DNA of 64,000 bases from Cyclaneusma minus (taxonomy: Eukaryota > Ascomycota > Leotiomycetes > Marthamycetales > Marthamycetaceae): NCBI GenBank assembly GCA_037179335.1, contig JAKZHN010000040.1, positions 1 through 64,000 on the forward strand. Direction: 5' to 3'. Each line of letters opens with the position of its first letter. Within the stretch, counting starts at the first letter, position 1. A model generated the notes under the pieces. The model saw nothing but the letters and a program-made list of their open reading frames with translations, was not told the origin of the DNA and did no database searches. The position numbers and the translations under genes are program-made. Positions 1 to 12,330 of this stretch are shown here, piece after piece.

Positions 1-124
1 TTTATTTAATTTATTTAATTTATTTAATTTATTTAATTTATTTAATTTATTTAATTTATTTAATTTATTTAATTTATTTAATTTATTTAATTTATTTAAT
101 TTATTTAATTTATTTAATTTATTT
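1..124. repeat. AT-only tandem repeat, 9-bp unit
   Basis: The window opens with about 13-14 perfect copies of TTTATTTAA. It is low-complexity DNA at the edge of the AT-rich block. It does not look like a fungal telomere repeat (TTAGGG type). Confidence 0.95.
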
Positions 125-2239
125 TAAGCAATAGCTTTATACTTAATTTAATATTTATAAATAAAGCTGGTTTTAGCCCAATTATAATATTTATTGCCTA
201 TTTATTTAAGCCAAGGCATGCCTAAAAGCAAATTATATAAATACGCGGGTATTTTATATATTTTGACGCTTTGGTTTTTTATATTACCTTTATTATTAGG
301 AATTTTAATAAAAAATTTATAGCGTTATTTTATTTTTATTTTATTTTTATTAAAAAATTATAAATATTATATATATATATCAACCCATTTTTATTTCCTT
401 TACAAATATTAATAATACAAAAATTTTATTTAATCCATTATTAATAAAGGCAAAAACGGAAACCGTATTTTAAATATTAATTGTAATTAAATAATCGATT
501 ATTATATATTTTTGCCTTATAAAAAATTATTAAATTAGGCAATTATTGGCGACTTATTTTTAATTATTATATTTATATTTGTAATTTCTAAAATTAGGGG
601 TTTTATTTGCGGCTTTTATAAAAAAGCCTTAATTATATTTATTTAAATCATAATTACTATAATTTGGGCTATAATTAAAGCCATTTTTATATAATTGGCC
701 TTTTGTTTTATGGCCACCAAAGCCATTATTATTTAAAATATATGCTTTACTGCCGGGCTATTTGCATTTGCGGGCTTTATATTTAACCTATTAGCAATTT
801 TAATACACTTTTTTCTTATAAATGCAATTGGCTAGGCTATAATTATTAAAATTATAATTAAAGTATAAAAAAAAACCGGCGTTAATTTTGGCCGCATTAT
901 TGGCTTTTATTTTAATGGTAGCCGTTTTTTTTGCCTTTGCAATTAAATTAATATTAAATTGCTATATTATGTTTTAAAGTATTATGCAAATTTTATAATT
1001 TATTATAATTATTATATTGCTTTTTTAAACCATTTACATTAAATATACTTTTAATTTTAAATTGGAAATTAGGCCTATTTTTGCATTTAATCTTTCCGGC
1101 CGTATTAAATATATATTATATATTAGTTTATAATTAATTGCCTTATTAAAAAAATAGAATCCCATTTAATATTATTGCAAAGCTTAAAAATAGATTAATT
1201 ATTAAAAAATATAAAAAACACGTTTCCTCTATAAAAAAACAAAAGCTCTATTTTGCAATTAAGTTTTTTAATTTTTTAATTTTTTAGGCCCTTTTAGCAA
1301 ATTAATTTAATGCATGCAATATACGCTATTGCTTTATATTTGTTATATTTAATATTAGGTTTGTAAATTCTTTTTATAAAATCTTCTCCAATTTATAATT
1401 TATTTAATAATGCTCCTATATAATGCGTATATAGCCTTTAAACGCAATTAAGGTATAATAAATACAAATTGTATTTCTTTTTAAAAAAAGGTTTAAAATT
1501 GCATATTAAAATAATTTTGTAAGCAATTAAACCATTTATAATATTTGCGTATATTGCGCATATAATATAGCTTAATATTTAATATATAAAAATTTTTAGG
1601 CATATAAAATCTTTTAATAATTGGTTGCTTATTATTAAAATTTAAACCAAATAAGCTGTATTTGTAAATAAGGGTTGTAATTTTAGCTCGTAATTTTGCA
1701 ATTATTTTTTCGGCTTTAAATTTGTAAATAATTTATTAAACGGCTGCAAAATTATCGGAGTTTAAATTTGCTTGGCCTTAAGTTAAGCTGGGAGCAAAAG
1801 CTTAATTAATTCCGCCTTTATACGGTATATTTGCACTTTTTGCTGGGGCGCTTTAATTATTAATACCGGTAGCGCATTTATTAATACCATTAATAAATGT
1901 ATTATTGCTTTTATTAAACGCGGTTTTTTAATTTGGCCCACGAATTTTGCCGGCAATGCTGCCAATACTAAGCTTTTTTGAAATTGGGCAAAATTGGTTT
2001 TTAAGGCTTTTAACAAAATTTTTATAAATAGAATTCTCGCCGGATTTGCGGCTGGCAAATTGGATAATTATTATTTTGCCAAATTATTGCCTTTTAAAAT
2101 AAAAGCGGCTATTTTATTATAGTGGTTAAAAATAAATTGGCAAATAGGGTGCGTTATATATATTTTTTAGCTATAAAGAATAGCCGCTGCCCTTTTCGAA
2201 TAAAAATGACAGCGCCTAAATATTATAAGCTAAAAACCT

Positions 2240-2345
2240 CGCTTAGCTTCCTTAATAAGCAACGCTTTCCTCCTGCGCACCTTTAGCGCACGTGCCTTAT
2301 AGGGTGCCCGCAGGGCGCCCTCCTTGGCCCCGTGTAATAGCTATA
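2240..2345. other. GC-normal island inside the AT-rich block
   Basis: About 100 bp of ordinary composition (containing gcgcacctttagcgcacgtg and gtgcccgcagggcgccctcc) sits inside DNA that is otherwise nearly all A/T. It lies just upstream of the copia remnant at 2520. No ORF, tRNA fold or known element was recognised. It could be single-copy DNA that escaped RIP, or a late insertion. Confidence 0.6.
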
Positions 2346-2519
2346 AGGATTTTTTCTTTTTTTAATTAAAATTAAAAAAAACCTTAAGGAATAAAAAATT
2401 AGGCTTATTTAAAAAGCCTATATATTTTTTTAAAAAACTTTAATATATGGAATTGCAAATTAATTTTTATATTTATAAAAAAAAGGCTTAATATTTTAAA
2501 GCATTAAAAAATTTGAAAG

Positions 2520-3200
2520 CATTAAATAAATTAAAACAGGTATATTAATTAGCAATAACTTTATTAATATATATAATATTAAATATTAAATTAAATATTG
2601 CGTATATTATTGCAAATTTAAATTGATTTGCCTTAAATTGTATAATTAATTATTAAACGGAAATTAAATAAATCATAAAATATTTAAAAGGCATTTTAAA
2701 TTATACGTTGAAATTTAATAAAGTTAAAATATTTATAAATTATATAAATGCTAATTAGATTTATAATAAAAGGGATAAAGAATTTATTAAAAAATATATA
2801 TTTATTTTTGGAAATGCTACTATTAATTAGCAAAATAAAAAATAAATTATTATGGTATTCTTTTTATATAAAGCTAAATAAAATACTTTTCATTATATTA
2901 TATAAAAAGCTATTTAATTAAAGCGATTATTTTAAGATTTTAAAATAATTAAAGCTAATAGGCCAATAAAAGTTTTAATAAATAATTAAAATATTATAGC
3001 CTTAGCAAAAAAATTGAAACAATATATTAAAATTAAATATATTAATATTTAGTATTATTATAATTAAATTAAAATAGTTAATAGAATAATTTCAATTAAA
3101 TATATCCTTATAGCAAATTAAATAGCCAATATCTTAATAAAATTATTAAAATCAATTAAATTTAAAAATTTTGTTAAAAAACTAAAAATATGCTTTATAA
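2520..3200 (+). mobile_element. Ty1/copia retrotransposon remnant A (end of RT, RNase H)
   Basis: One + frame reads through many TAG/TAA codons and still shows the copia order. At about 2520-2670 is a stretch matching the family pattern (D)IAY..ANLSRF.LN....HW. Then comes KYLKGILNYTLKF (from about 2672), the GY(I)FIFGNATI(SW)Q.KK block, KAI.LKRLF, a DN..IALAK stretch, KYINI.YYY and finally IANILIKLL near 3155. Stops fall where Trp or Gln are expected, which fits RIP. It is the 3' end of pol; no intact protein remains. The upstream part of this element is too degraded for me to follow. Confidence 0.85.
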
Positions 3201-3421
3201 AACAAAACCTGAAATTTAAAAAAAATAAAGCTTTAAAGGCTTTTAAAATTAAAAAAATTAACCCTAAAGGGCAATTTTATTGCAGCTTTAATAGAAATTA
3301 TAAATTAATTGGATTATAATAGACCAAGGTTTTTTTTACAAAGGCTTTTCTTATAAATAAAAAGCCGATTTTTTTATAATTATTACTAGAATTGGTATTG
3401 GTAATTTAGGCTTAATAATAT

Positions 3422-3612
3422 TGAAATAAGCTCCTGGCGGTGCAAAGGTCACGGGCCATTTATAAAACCCACTCGTTACGTGGATAAACGAGAGCCACGC
3501 ATATACAATACTATTTCCTATAATTATAAAATCCCTTTCCCTTTTTAATGCTTTAAAAATAAAAGGATTTTTATCCATATTAAAATTTTATAAATTAAAA
3601 TTCTTAATGCAA
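3422..3612 (+). repeat. Direct repeat copy 1 (putative LTR)
   Basis: This segment, starting around ataagctcctggcggtgcaa, recurs in the same orientation at 8786-8966. Shared blocks include tcacgggc, atttcctataattataaaatccc and gctttaaaaataaaaggatttttatcca. The differences are almost all C/T or G/A, with copy 1 the less mutated. Read as LTRs the pair would bound an element of about 5.5 kb, the normal size for copia. Alternatively both are 3' LTRs of two separate elements. Confidence 0.7.
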
Positions 3613-6600
3613 TAATTTGCATTTAATAATCCCTCTCCAAAAATTTAAAAGTCCATAATAGCGTTATACGAAATCTTTTACTAATTAATAATAGATGCCA
3701 AATCCAATAAAAACTTTTTAATAAATTTAGCAACGGGTGCTAAAATTTAATTTAGCAATAAATACAAGCCTAATTTAGCAATACATGCGAGCTTAATATA
3801 TAATGCTATAATTGCGCTATTTTTATTATTATTTATTATTTTTTAAAAATCTTTTTTCCTTTTTAAATTTATTGCCATTAATTTCTTAGCCAATATTTAA
3901 TTAATTATTTAAACTTTAATTAATTATTAAATAGACCAAAATTTAAAAACAGTATAAAAAACATTCTTTTTAATTTAAAATGCATTGCATTAATTTTTAG
4001 CTATAAAAATTAATATAATTATTTCCAATTAATAAAAATTTATTTAATGGACCAAAATTTATAATATATTAAAAAATAATTATACGCCAATACGCTTATA
4101 AACAAATCGCTAATTGAATTTTAAATATTAATGCCAGCGGGAATATTATTACTGTAATTTTATTTTATTTTAAATAACATATAAATAAAAAAGCCAAATA
4201 TATTGCAAACGATTAAAAGGCTTTATACGCAATATACTTTAATTTTAATTTTATAAATAAATAAAAAATTGCTAATTTTTAAAATTTTATAATAAAATAA
4301 AGTAAAATAAATCGCAAATATATTATTATTTTAGCGTAATAATTAATAGCTATTTGCAAAAAAATTAATAATTTTAAATAAGAGTTTAATATAATTATTA
4401 AAAAAGTCTAAATTAAATTCCTTATTCTCTGCTATAAAATTTCTTAATTAAATTTTAATTATATTGCTATTTATATTAAAAATATATTTCTTTGCAGCCT
4501 TTTTTTATTTCTGCGTTCTAAATATAATATTGTAATAAATATATTAAATATTTTTTTAACGCTTAAAAAAAGCTTTTCTGTGTTCGAAAAAAAAGAAAAC
4601 TTTTTTGTTTTTATTAAATTTAATAAAATCGTTTATATTGCTAATAATAAAGTAAAATAATTATTATATTAATATTAAGCCGGCGGTAATAATAATATTG
4701 GCGTATAATTTGAAAACCGCAAAGGGCCTTTTATATTTTTTTTGCAATAAAACATCCTATAATACTTGTAAATGCTTATTTTTTACGGCCGTTTAAAAAG
4801 TAATTTAAAATATTTTAAAATTTAAAACCATTAAATTTCCTTTTGCTAATTCTTTTTTAAAAAAAACCAAATATTGCAAATATTAGCGCAAATAATAAGC
4901 AATTTTTATTTTGGAATAAAAAGGAAAAAGAAAACATGATTTATATTATTTAAAACTTTACCGCTGCTAGCAATATTTCCAAAGTTAATTAAATTGCTGA
5001 TTTTGGGACTATATTATATATAATTAATTTTTCTTGCTTTTTAAATATATATAGTCCTGCTTTTAAAAAGCAATAAAAATAAAAAAATAAAATATTATAT
5101 TTAAATTAAATTAATATAATTATAATAAAAATAAATAAAAAATAGTATAAATTTAACAATATGCTTTATATTTCTGGCCTTAATATAAATCTGTTTTCGG
5201 ATAGGAAAATCTGTTAATAGGAATTTTCTAATTTATTTAATTTATTTTTTTATATATTTTGAAAACCATGATTTAAAAAAGGCTGTATATTATTAATTTT
5301 TTAACTATTTTTTAAAGACTGGCAAAAGCTTTCCAGCTTTAAAACACCGCCCAAATGGCATTGCCAATTGCTAAGAAAATCTTTATTGCAAATATATTAA
5401 AAAATCCAATTTAATTCAATTTGCTAAATATATCGGCTGCTATAGCGTAAAAGGTGCCAATTGCTATAGCGCAAAATATAATGCCAATTATAGTATAGTA
5501 TAATATATTAAATGTAATATTAGCTATAATGCAAAATAAGCCAATTTCTAATATATTATAAAAGCCCCAATATAGCATAGCTTTTAATATAATATTATAG
5601 CCAATATTAAAATCCATTTTAAAGCTATTTTTAAAAACCGGTCCAAAGTTTTTTAAAAAAACATTAAATTTAAATTAAAGCTAAAGCAATTTAAAAAACG
5701 GACCGTAAAAAAGCTTAATATCAAATTATATAAAATGAATATATTTTATATTATTGAAAATATACCTATTTTAGCCTAGCAAAAATTAATTATATTTATA
5801 TTGTTATTAGCTTTAAAAAAATAAAAATTCTATTTTTATTTTTTAATTATAAAAATTGCAATATTAGTAAAATATAAAAGCAATTTTTTTTAAAAATAGC
5901 TAATTATAAATTAAAGCCGCTAAAATTAATTTCTATTAATATAATTAGGTTTTTTCTATTTAATTTATATAGAAATTAATAGCTTTTTAAAATTATTAAT
6001 AATTTTATATATAAACTCTAGCTTTTTGCAATAAAAAATTATATAAATATATATAATATTTTTTTCCTATAAAAAAAATTAAAACTGGTAAAAAATTAAA
6101 AAACTCTAATATAATAATATTAAAAAGCTAATTAAAAATATATATTTTGCATTTTTATAAATAATATTAAACTTTGGATTATTATTTTTTATTTATTTTG
6201 GCAAAATAAAATAATTGAAAAAATTATTTAAATTGCTAAAGCCTATATTTAATTTATATTAAATAGTATTGGCCTTTTAATTAAATTTTAATTAAAAGCT
6301 GCTATAGCTAGAATATATATTTAAAATTGGATTAAAACCGGACCCGAAATTAATAGCCGGATTATTAGCTTTAAAAATATAAATTGGCAACTTTCCTAAA
6401 AATAATATTTATATTTGGAATTATAAAGTATAGGCTTATATAAATTGCAAATCACTTTTTAAATATGGCATAAAAAATTATTTCCGCAATTTTATAAATG
6501 TATTTTTATTGGCTATAATTTTAAACTTATAAAATAATATAAATTTTATTATTTAAACCTTGGTAAAATAATATATAAAATAATAATAAAATAAGATAAA

Positions 6601-8785
6601 ATAATTAAAAATAATATATTTGATTTAAAGCTTTGCAATAATTTTTACAGCCTTTAAAAAACTCCTAATAAATTATTTGATAAATATTATATTAATAAAT
6701 CTATTTTTGCCAAATAAAAGGCTAGAAAACCAATTTCCAAATAAATTTATTTTAAATTTAAATTAGTAATTAAAATTGCGCTTAATATACTAATTTTTGC
6801 CCCAAAGTTTTTAAACTTTTATAAAAAATAAAATAATGCTATTTTGCACTTTAAATTTAATAATCCAAATAATTATACTAATTTATTGCCCAATTTTATA
6901 AAAATCATAATATCAATTAAATTTTCGCCAAATAAGAATATTAATATAATTTTTTTAAATTATAAATAATTTTATAAAGCTAAATAGCGCCTATATTGCT
7001 ATAATTCTTTTCTTTAATATAAAGCCAATTTTTAAAATTAATAATTGCAAATATTTAAAACGCAATATTATTAAAGCCAAAATTTGCAAATAAAATTGTT
7101 TTTAAAGGCTTTATTGCAGCTATAATAGCTAAGAAAAAAGAATTATACAAGTTTAAAATTGCGCTAGTTATTATAAAAATAATTTATAGCGTCCTTATTT
7201 TAAAAGACTATAAAAAAGCTATTTCCGACTCTTTATATAAAAACCAATAGCAAAAGACTATTATATAAAAATTAAAGAAAATTTTTGCTAATAACACTTA
7301 GATTAAAATTGCTATAAATACCATTTTTAATTTAATTTCTATAAAATGGATATTTATAATTAAAATTAACCCGGATAGCAATATTAATAAATTTAAAAAC
7401 TTGCTTTATAACCAAGGGTTTTAATTAGGTTTAAAATAAAAAAAATTTAACACCTTTTTCCTTATAGTTTGAATAAATATTTTTTATATTTTTTTAATTA
7501 TTATAATATAAAAAAACTTTAAATGCCATTATTTTAATATTAGCAATGCTTTTATAAAATCCATTTTATATAAACTCCTTTATTTAGCTCTGCTTACAAA
7601 TATTATAATTCGACCAGAAAATATTTTTCAACTAAATAAAAAAATTTATAAATTAAAATAAATTGCCCGAAATTAAAGTTTGCTATTTAAATTTAAAAGA
7701 ATTAAATTTAAATTTAAGCAAAATTCCAGCAATCCCTATTTATTTATTTATAAAATTATTACTGCCGCTAAAATAATTATTAAATTTAACCAGTTTTATT
7801 TCCAATTAATAAACCAATTTATTGTCAAAAATCTAAAAAAAATTAAAAGGGCTTTTAATATAAAAGTAATCCGGAATAGAAATTTCAAATTTATTTAAAT
7901 TAATTAAAAACTATATATTAATAATTTTTATAAGAAATTTGGCTTTTCAATTGGTAAAAAACGATTATATTTAATATTTATAATAAATAATACAAATAGA
8001 ATAATATTAGTTAAAAATAATAAAAAACAAATTAAATTAAATTTTTATTAGCGGAAATTTGGCAAATTTATATTTGCTATAATATTTATATAATTAAATA
8101 TTTATTTTGTAATTGGCAAATTAGCGTAATTTATATTCAATCCCTATAAGCATTATAATACTAATTTAATATAATTGCTCTATTATTTTAAATTAATTGC
8201 GGGCCGCAAATTTAGATATAAACCAAATAAATTAAATATTATTAAAAATCGATTTAAAATATTTAATAATGCATTTTATAAACTATTCCCCCCTTATTAA
8301 AGCATTAGCAAATTTATTGCAATATTATTTAAAAAAAGCAATATTATAATTAAGCAAAATCAAATATATTATTATAGCTACCCATGCTAAATAAAGCTAA
8401 TAGTTTAAATAAATATTTAGAAATATAAATTAATAAGCTAATTAATAAAAATCTATATTATATTAATATAAAAAATAATAATTAAAAAGCTATTGCTTTA
8501 ATTAAAAAATTTTAATTTTACAAAAAATCCAAATATATTAATATAGTATATTAATCTATATATAAATTAAAAAATAAAAGCAAGCAGCAAATTTTTTATA
8601 TACGTATAAAAAATATAATTGCAAATGGATTTATTAAGCTACTTTTAAGAATTTAATTTAAAAAAAAATGGATATAAAAAACCGCTTTAAATAAAGAATT
8701 ATAAAAAAAATCCAATATAGCTTTGGAAAAATATTAAAAAAAAAATTATATTTATAAATTACTATAGGATTTAAAAAAAAAAAAA

Positions 8786-8966
8786 ATAAGCTTTTAGCAA
8801 TGCAAAAATCACGGGCTATTTACAAAACCTATTTATTATATAAATAAGCAAAAGCCATGCATATATAATATTATTTCCTATAATTATAAAATCCCTTTTC
8901 CTTTTTAATGCTTTAAAAATAAAAGGATTTTTATCCACGTTGAAATTTCACAAATAAGAGTTTTTT
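8786..8966 (+). repeat. Direct repeat copy 2 (putative 3' LTR)
   Basis: Second copy of the 3422-3612 repeat, more strongly RIP-mutated (for example ggtcacgggcc has become aatcacgggct). It starts about 120 bp after the copia RNase H end at 8660, where a 3' LTR would be expected. Confidence 0.7.
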
Positions 8967-9300
8967 ATTAAAAGCACTATTTTATTGTTTTTTTATTTAA
9001 AATTCAGGGCTTTTTTCAAAAGCCGAATTAAAGATTTTTTTAAAAAATGTAGGGAGTTTTTAATATTTTAATTAGCAGGCATTTCCAATATTAATATATA
9101 AAGCTAAATGAAAGTGTTAAAATATAATAATTGGCGCTAAGCCTAATTTGAAATAGCCTAGCTAGCTTTAGGCATTTATTTTAAATTGCTAGTTAGCTCC
9201 GGTATTGGTGCTAAACGTATATTATATAATTTGCTAATAGCGTTACCATTGTATTTAATTACTTAAGCAATATAATCCAGTGCTATTCTCACGCTAAAAC

Positions 9301-9930
9301 ACTTTATTTTATCAGGCAATACCTGATCCATATCGTGGGCTCTTGTTTTCCGTGCACCACTCATCAGGGTCAGGGTTATCGAAATTGTGGTGGGCTTGAT
9401 ATTTCGATACCTAATTTGGGTAATGCCGCTAGCGGCCGAAAGCTCCGATATGCACTAGCTATCTCGGCCGCTTCTCCCACAACACCAGAATCCTTCAGGG
9501 TCGAACTCGCACATCCGTCAACGACTCAACGTCCACCTTGCGTCCCTGCCCATGGGCCCTCGCTCAGCACTCCATGTCTTGCTTCTCCGCATTACGCCCA
9601 CTGCATGCTTTGAAGATCTCAGAGCCACGCCGCCCGCCACGACGCCACATAATATTTGCTCCCAGCTGCCTCGCTACCAAGCGACCGGAAGACGCTGACG
9701 ACGTCCTTGACCTCACCCCGCCCATCCCATGGAACCCGCCGTCCATGTAACTCATCTGCAGCCTTGTAGGTCCCGATCCTTTCCTGGAGTGAGCGACGAT
9801 CTCTTCTGATACATTCTAAGCCTATACATGTAGTTCTGATAGAAAGGGAAAACATGGGTCTTATTGCTTTTATTTCAGATGTTGGAGTGTTTCAATCTGA
9901 TGACTTTTCATCCAGACAGGCTGGTTTTTT
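9301..9930. other. Intergenic, no gene seen
   Basis: First GC-normal DNA after the RIP block, downstream of the DUF3445 gene. Short ORFs here overlap each other on both strands and resemble no family. I see no RNA gene or repeat. Confidence 0.6.
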
Positions 9931-11233
9931 CTATTGCACCAAGCCTCTTTTGCCCTCTCTCAGGAAAATATCCACGCCTTCTCGCCAAAAAGGCCTCTTC
10001 TTGTAATCGCCCAATTTCTCTGGCATACTCTCAATTGCATCCGCCAACAGCGGTCCACTCCCCTCTTTCCTGATCTGCTCTAATGGGGTTAAGTAGCTCC
10101 TCACGCAGAAGATGATGGCTCGAGTTTGCGGTAATCTGGTCAGGAACTGTCGTTCCACCCGTAAGTACGACGTGTCAATGTTGACTGGTTCGCTCAACTG
10201 GTGTTTGTTCTTGCTGCCATGGACGTTTTTCGGCTTTGCCTTAACGCCGCCAGTAGCAGGCAGAGTCAGTTCGACGTCAGCTAGTTCAGCCTCGTTCGGA
10301 TTGCTGGCAGGATAGTAGTTGTTGCCGTCTGTCCGAAACAGGTCCGGTCCGTCGACTTGCAGAGACCAGTTCATGCGGTTGATGTACATGCCGCCCTGCA
10401 GCCTCTTCAGATGGAGATCTGCACCCCTGCCAAGTCGCTCCTGATATCCTGGCACTGGACCATGGATCTCACGCATGCTCATGCCGACGCGGCTGGGCGC
10501 GAGAAAACCACCAGGGAAACAGCCAATGTAACCTTGCAACCGCAACTCATTCTGCTCATCTGGGCACATGATGAAGAAATCTTCTTCCACGTTTTCTCCA
10601 ATGTGACGGAGCATGCTAACATGGTCGAGTCCAGCAATGTTGAGGGTGGAAATGGAGCCGGTGATAGAGTTGTGGAGGGAGTTGTTGACAATCTTGAAGA
10701 TGGTCGGATAGCGGCGAGGAAGGAAGTCGTTCATCAGCATGGTATAGAGTTCGGCGATGGCTGGGTTGACAATGGTGTTGGTTCCGAACGCTTCGGCTGG
10801 ATTCGATGACATTGTTCGACGTCGTTCATTGATGCGGTCCAGATAGCCCCGATCAATCCGAATCCATTCTTCGTAAGTAGTTGGCTTAATCCCTAAGATA
10901 CTTGGTTAGTCTTAGGTCTAATAAGAGTTACAGGTGATTCCTACCCATAGCTACATGCTGCATAGTTTCATATGGGCGATATCGAATAGGCTCGACTTTC
11001 TTCCAGTCAAAATCTGTCAACGGCGTAACATGCTGCTGAACATGTCTTTTCGAGTCCAACGAGGTGGTGGAAGTTGCAACGGGGAGATGTCTCTGTAAGT
11101 CACACCCCAATTAACAGCGGAAACGTTAGAGCCTTGCTTCGAAGATCCTTACCATCAGCGACTGTTTCCGAAGCCTCAAGAGAATCATCAAGCCAAAGAT
11201 GGCGATAACGGAGAACAGTGTAAATAGCAGCAT
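9931..11233 (-). CDS. DUF3445 / haem-dependent oxidative N-demethylase-like protein, membrane-anchored
   Basis: Model: exons 11233-11153, 11092-10945 and 10892-9931, 396 aa; the frame closes across both introns (GTAAGG...CAG and GTAGGA...TAG). Residues 1-20 form a hydrophobic helix (MLLFTLFSVIAIFGLMILL), so the protein is probably ER- or membrane-anchored. The rest matches the DUF3445/HDOD (PF11927) family: IHGPVPGY near residue 220, then YLRVERQFLTRLPQ at about 319-332 and a V/IRSYLTPL stretch, blocks this family conserves. Family members are thought to bind haem and oxidise amines; many fungal ones lie in metabolite clusters. Divergent from the NRPS with a shared 1.1 kb promoter region, it may tailor the peptide (inference). 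Substrate unknown. Confidence 0.85.
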
Positions 11234-12330
11234 TGTCGTCTTCTATGGGCTAGTAGGAGCGGGTGTCAGGAATGATGTTCAAAGAGCCAAGGGAGCCCAA
11301 AGAAAGACACAGTTCTTGACGATGCTCAAGAAGATATGGGGAAGCCTGTGTCTGTAATCGGAACCGTCGAATCGGGATTGCTCGTTTGAAATGGTGGGCA
11401 GTTTGATTCCAACTTGCATTATTAGTCCCTCCGTCCTGACATCCAAACTACCTAGACTGGCAATCAAAGTGGACTGAGCAAGTCGCTCTTAGTTGTACCG
11501 ACGGAGCTAATAATCCTTCCAGTGGAGCCGAACCCGATTTTTTTTCCAGCTGGGAGCTAGGCTTTGCTCACCGCACGACTACCTGCTACATACTACTAAC
11601 AGGTTACGGATACGACATACGAAGGATTCTTGTAGACCTTGTTACCTTACACGAAGCACTTAGTGGACTGTGGCGGGGGTCATGAATGGCATCTAGAACT
11701 GGTGTAATGCGGCATCTGAATCCTGGTTTCTGCATTTGGGAAGAGCCAGCCTCTCATCTCTCAGCTGTCCAGAATGTCCCGCTTTATGACTCAAAAGTCA
11801 GCACTAACAACATGAAGCTACAGGGATTGTTCCCTATCGAACGGCCGGTGACCATAGTCCCATGAACCACCCTCGCTGTCGACACCAATACGAACCCCTG
11901 CGAGGTGGGGCTGAATGGATAGTAAACGCTATCGTCGTACATGACTGGATGGTCAGATAAATTGACATTTATTACTTGCTCATCCTGGCTAGGATTGGGC
12001 AAAACCCCCAAAAGTCGTGTTCATTGGAGAATCTCCAATTTTAGTACAGCTGGGATATCTTAGCACTAGGTAAGTTACCTACCATCTAAGGGAGTAGAAT
12101 CACGTCTGAGCGAGTAAAACCACTCACTATGTCAATTGCGTTGCCAGATACCTAGCCCAAACTCCTTCTCCCAAAACTACAACTACTCGAAGCTTCCGAT
12201 TGTATCGTGCTGAAAAGAAGGTAAGTTTTATGCCTGGGTTCTGGGGGAAAATGAAAATCCGCGAGGAATATTAGAGTTTAGTGCTGACTTCCGACAGTGC
12301 CATCAGCTCTGGGGGAGATCTTGGCCTAAC
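11234..12330. promoter_or_regulatory. Shared divergent promoter region of DUF3445 gene and NRPS
   Basis: 1.1 kb between the start codons of two divergent genes, with no convincing ORF. On the NRPS side a canonical intron (GTAAGT at 12221 ... CTGAC ... CAG ending 12297) probably lies in the 5' UTR. The frame upstream of it, in phase with the NRPS, is open for about 100 nt but has no ATG before a TGA, which supports 12331 as the NRPS start. Confidence 0.6.

Larger units (their letters stand above)
3422..8966 (+). mobile_element. Putative full-length Ty1/copia element B, RIP-degraded
   Basis: The two direct repeats at its ends are the basis for the borders. Inside, close to the 3' repeat (about 8330-8660), a + frame shows a copia RNase H end: LSK.(E)YI.IATHAK then, after a one-base shift, KAIALIKKF, KKSKYINIVY, QIFYIRIKNIIANGF.KLLLRI, with TAA/TAG at expected Gln/Trp positions. 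This RNase H end differs from that of remnant A, so two copia families or subfamilies are present. The interior 3.6-8.3 kb is too mutated for me to place gag, integrase or the RT catalytic motif. The RNase H is well supported; the outer borders are inferred. Confidence 0.55.
1..9300. other. AT-rich, RIP-like transposon block without genes
   Basis: About 9.3 kb is made almost only of A and T, with no believable coding region. Recognisable transposon reading frames are broken by TAG and TAA where conserved Trp (TGG) and Gln (CAA/CAG) codons are expected. That is the signature of repeat-induced point mutation, which turns C:G into T:A in duplicated DNA of Pezizomycotina. Normal base composition returns near 9290-9340. 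The region therefore looks like an AT isochore built from dead transposons. Apart from the two copia remnants, the LTR-like pair and a short GC-rich island listed separately, I can assign nothing here. Confidence 0.9.

Noticed and set aside
1..124. Telomere at the left end
   Set aside because: The repeat is TTTATTTAA, not a TTAGGG-type telomeric repeat.
1783..2058. - strand open frame in the AT block that might be an old gag-like segment
   Set aside because: Lys/Leu/Ile-rich, as any A/T-only DNA would be. A weak retropepsin-like stretch upstream on the same strand (about 400-500) is too vague to call.
7680..7898. 72-codon + ORF inside the AT block
   Set aside because: Only Lys/Asn/Ile/Phe codons from AT-rich DNA; it lies inside the putative copia element and matches nothing.
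9335..9855. Overlapping ORFs of 60-90 codons on both strands
   Set aside because: They overlap each other in several frames, have no family resemblance and no splice partners.
10357..10809. 150-codon + ORF opposite the DUF3445 gene
   Set aside because: Shadow of the well-supported - strand exon 3.
12221..12330. An upstream coding exon for the NRPS (open frame before the 12221-12297 intron)
   Set aside because: No in-frame ATG before the upstream TGA, and the sequence does not resemble the missing half of the C domain; a 5' UTR intron is simpler.
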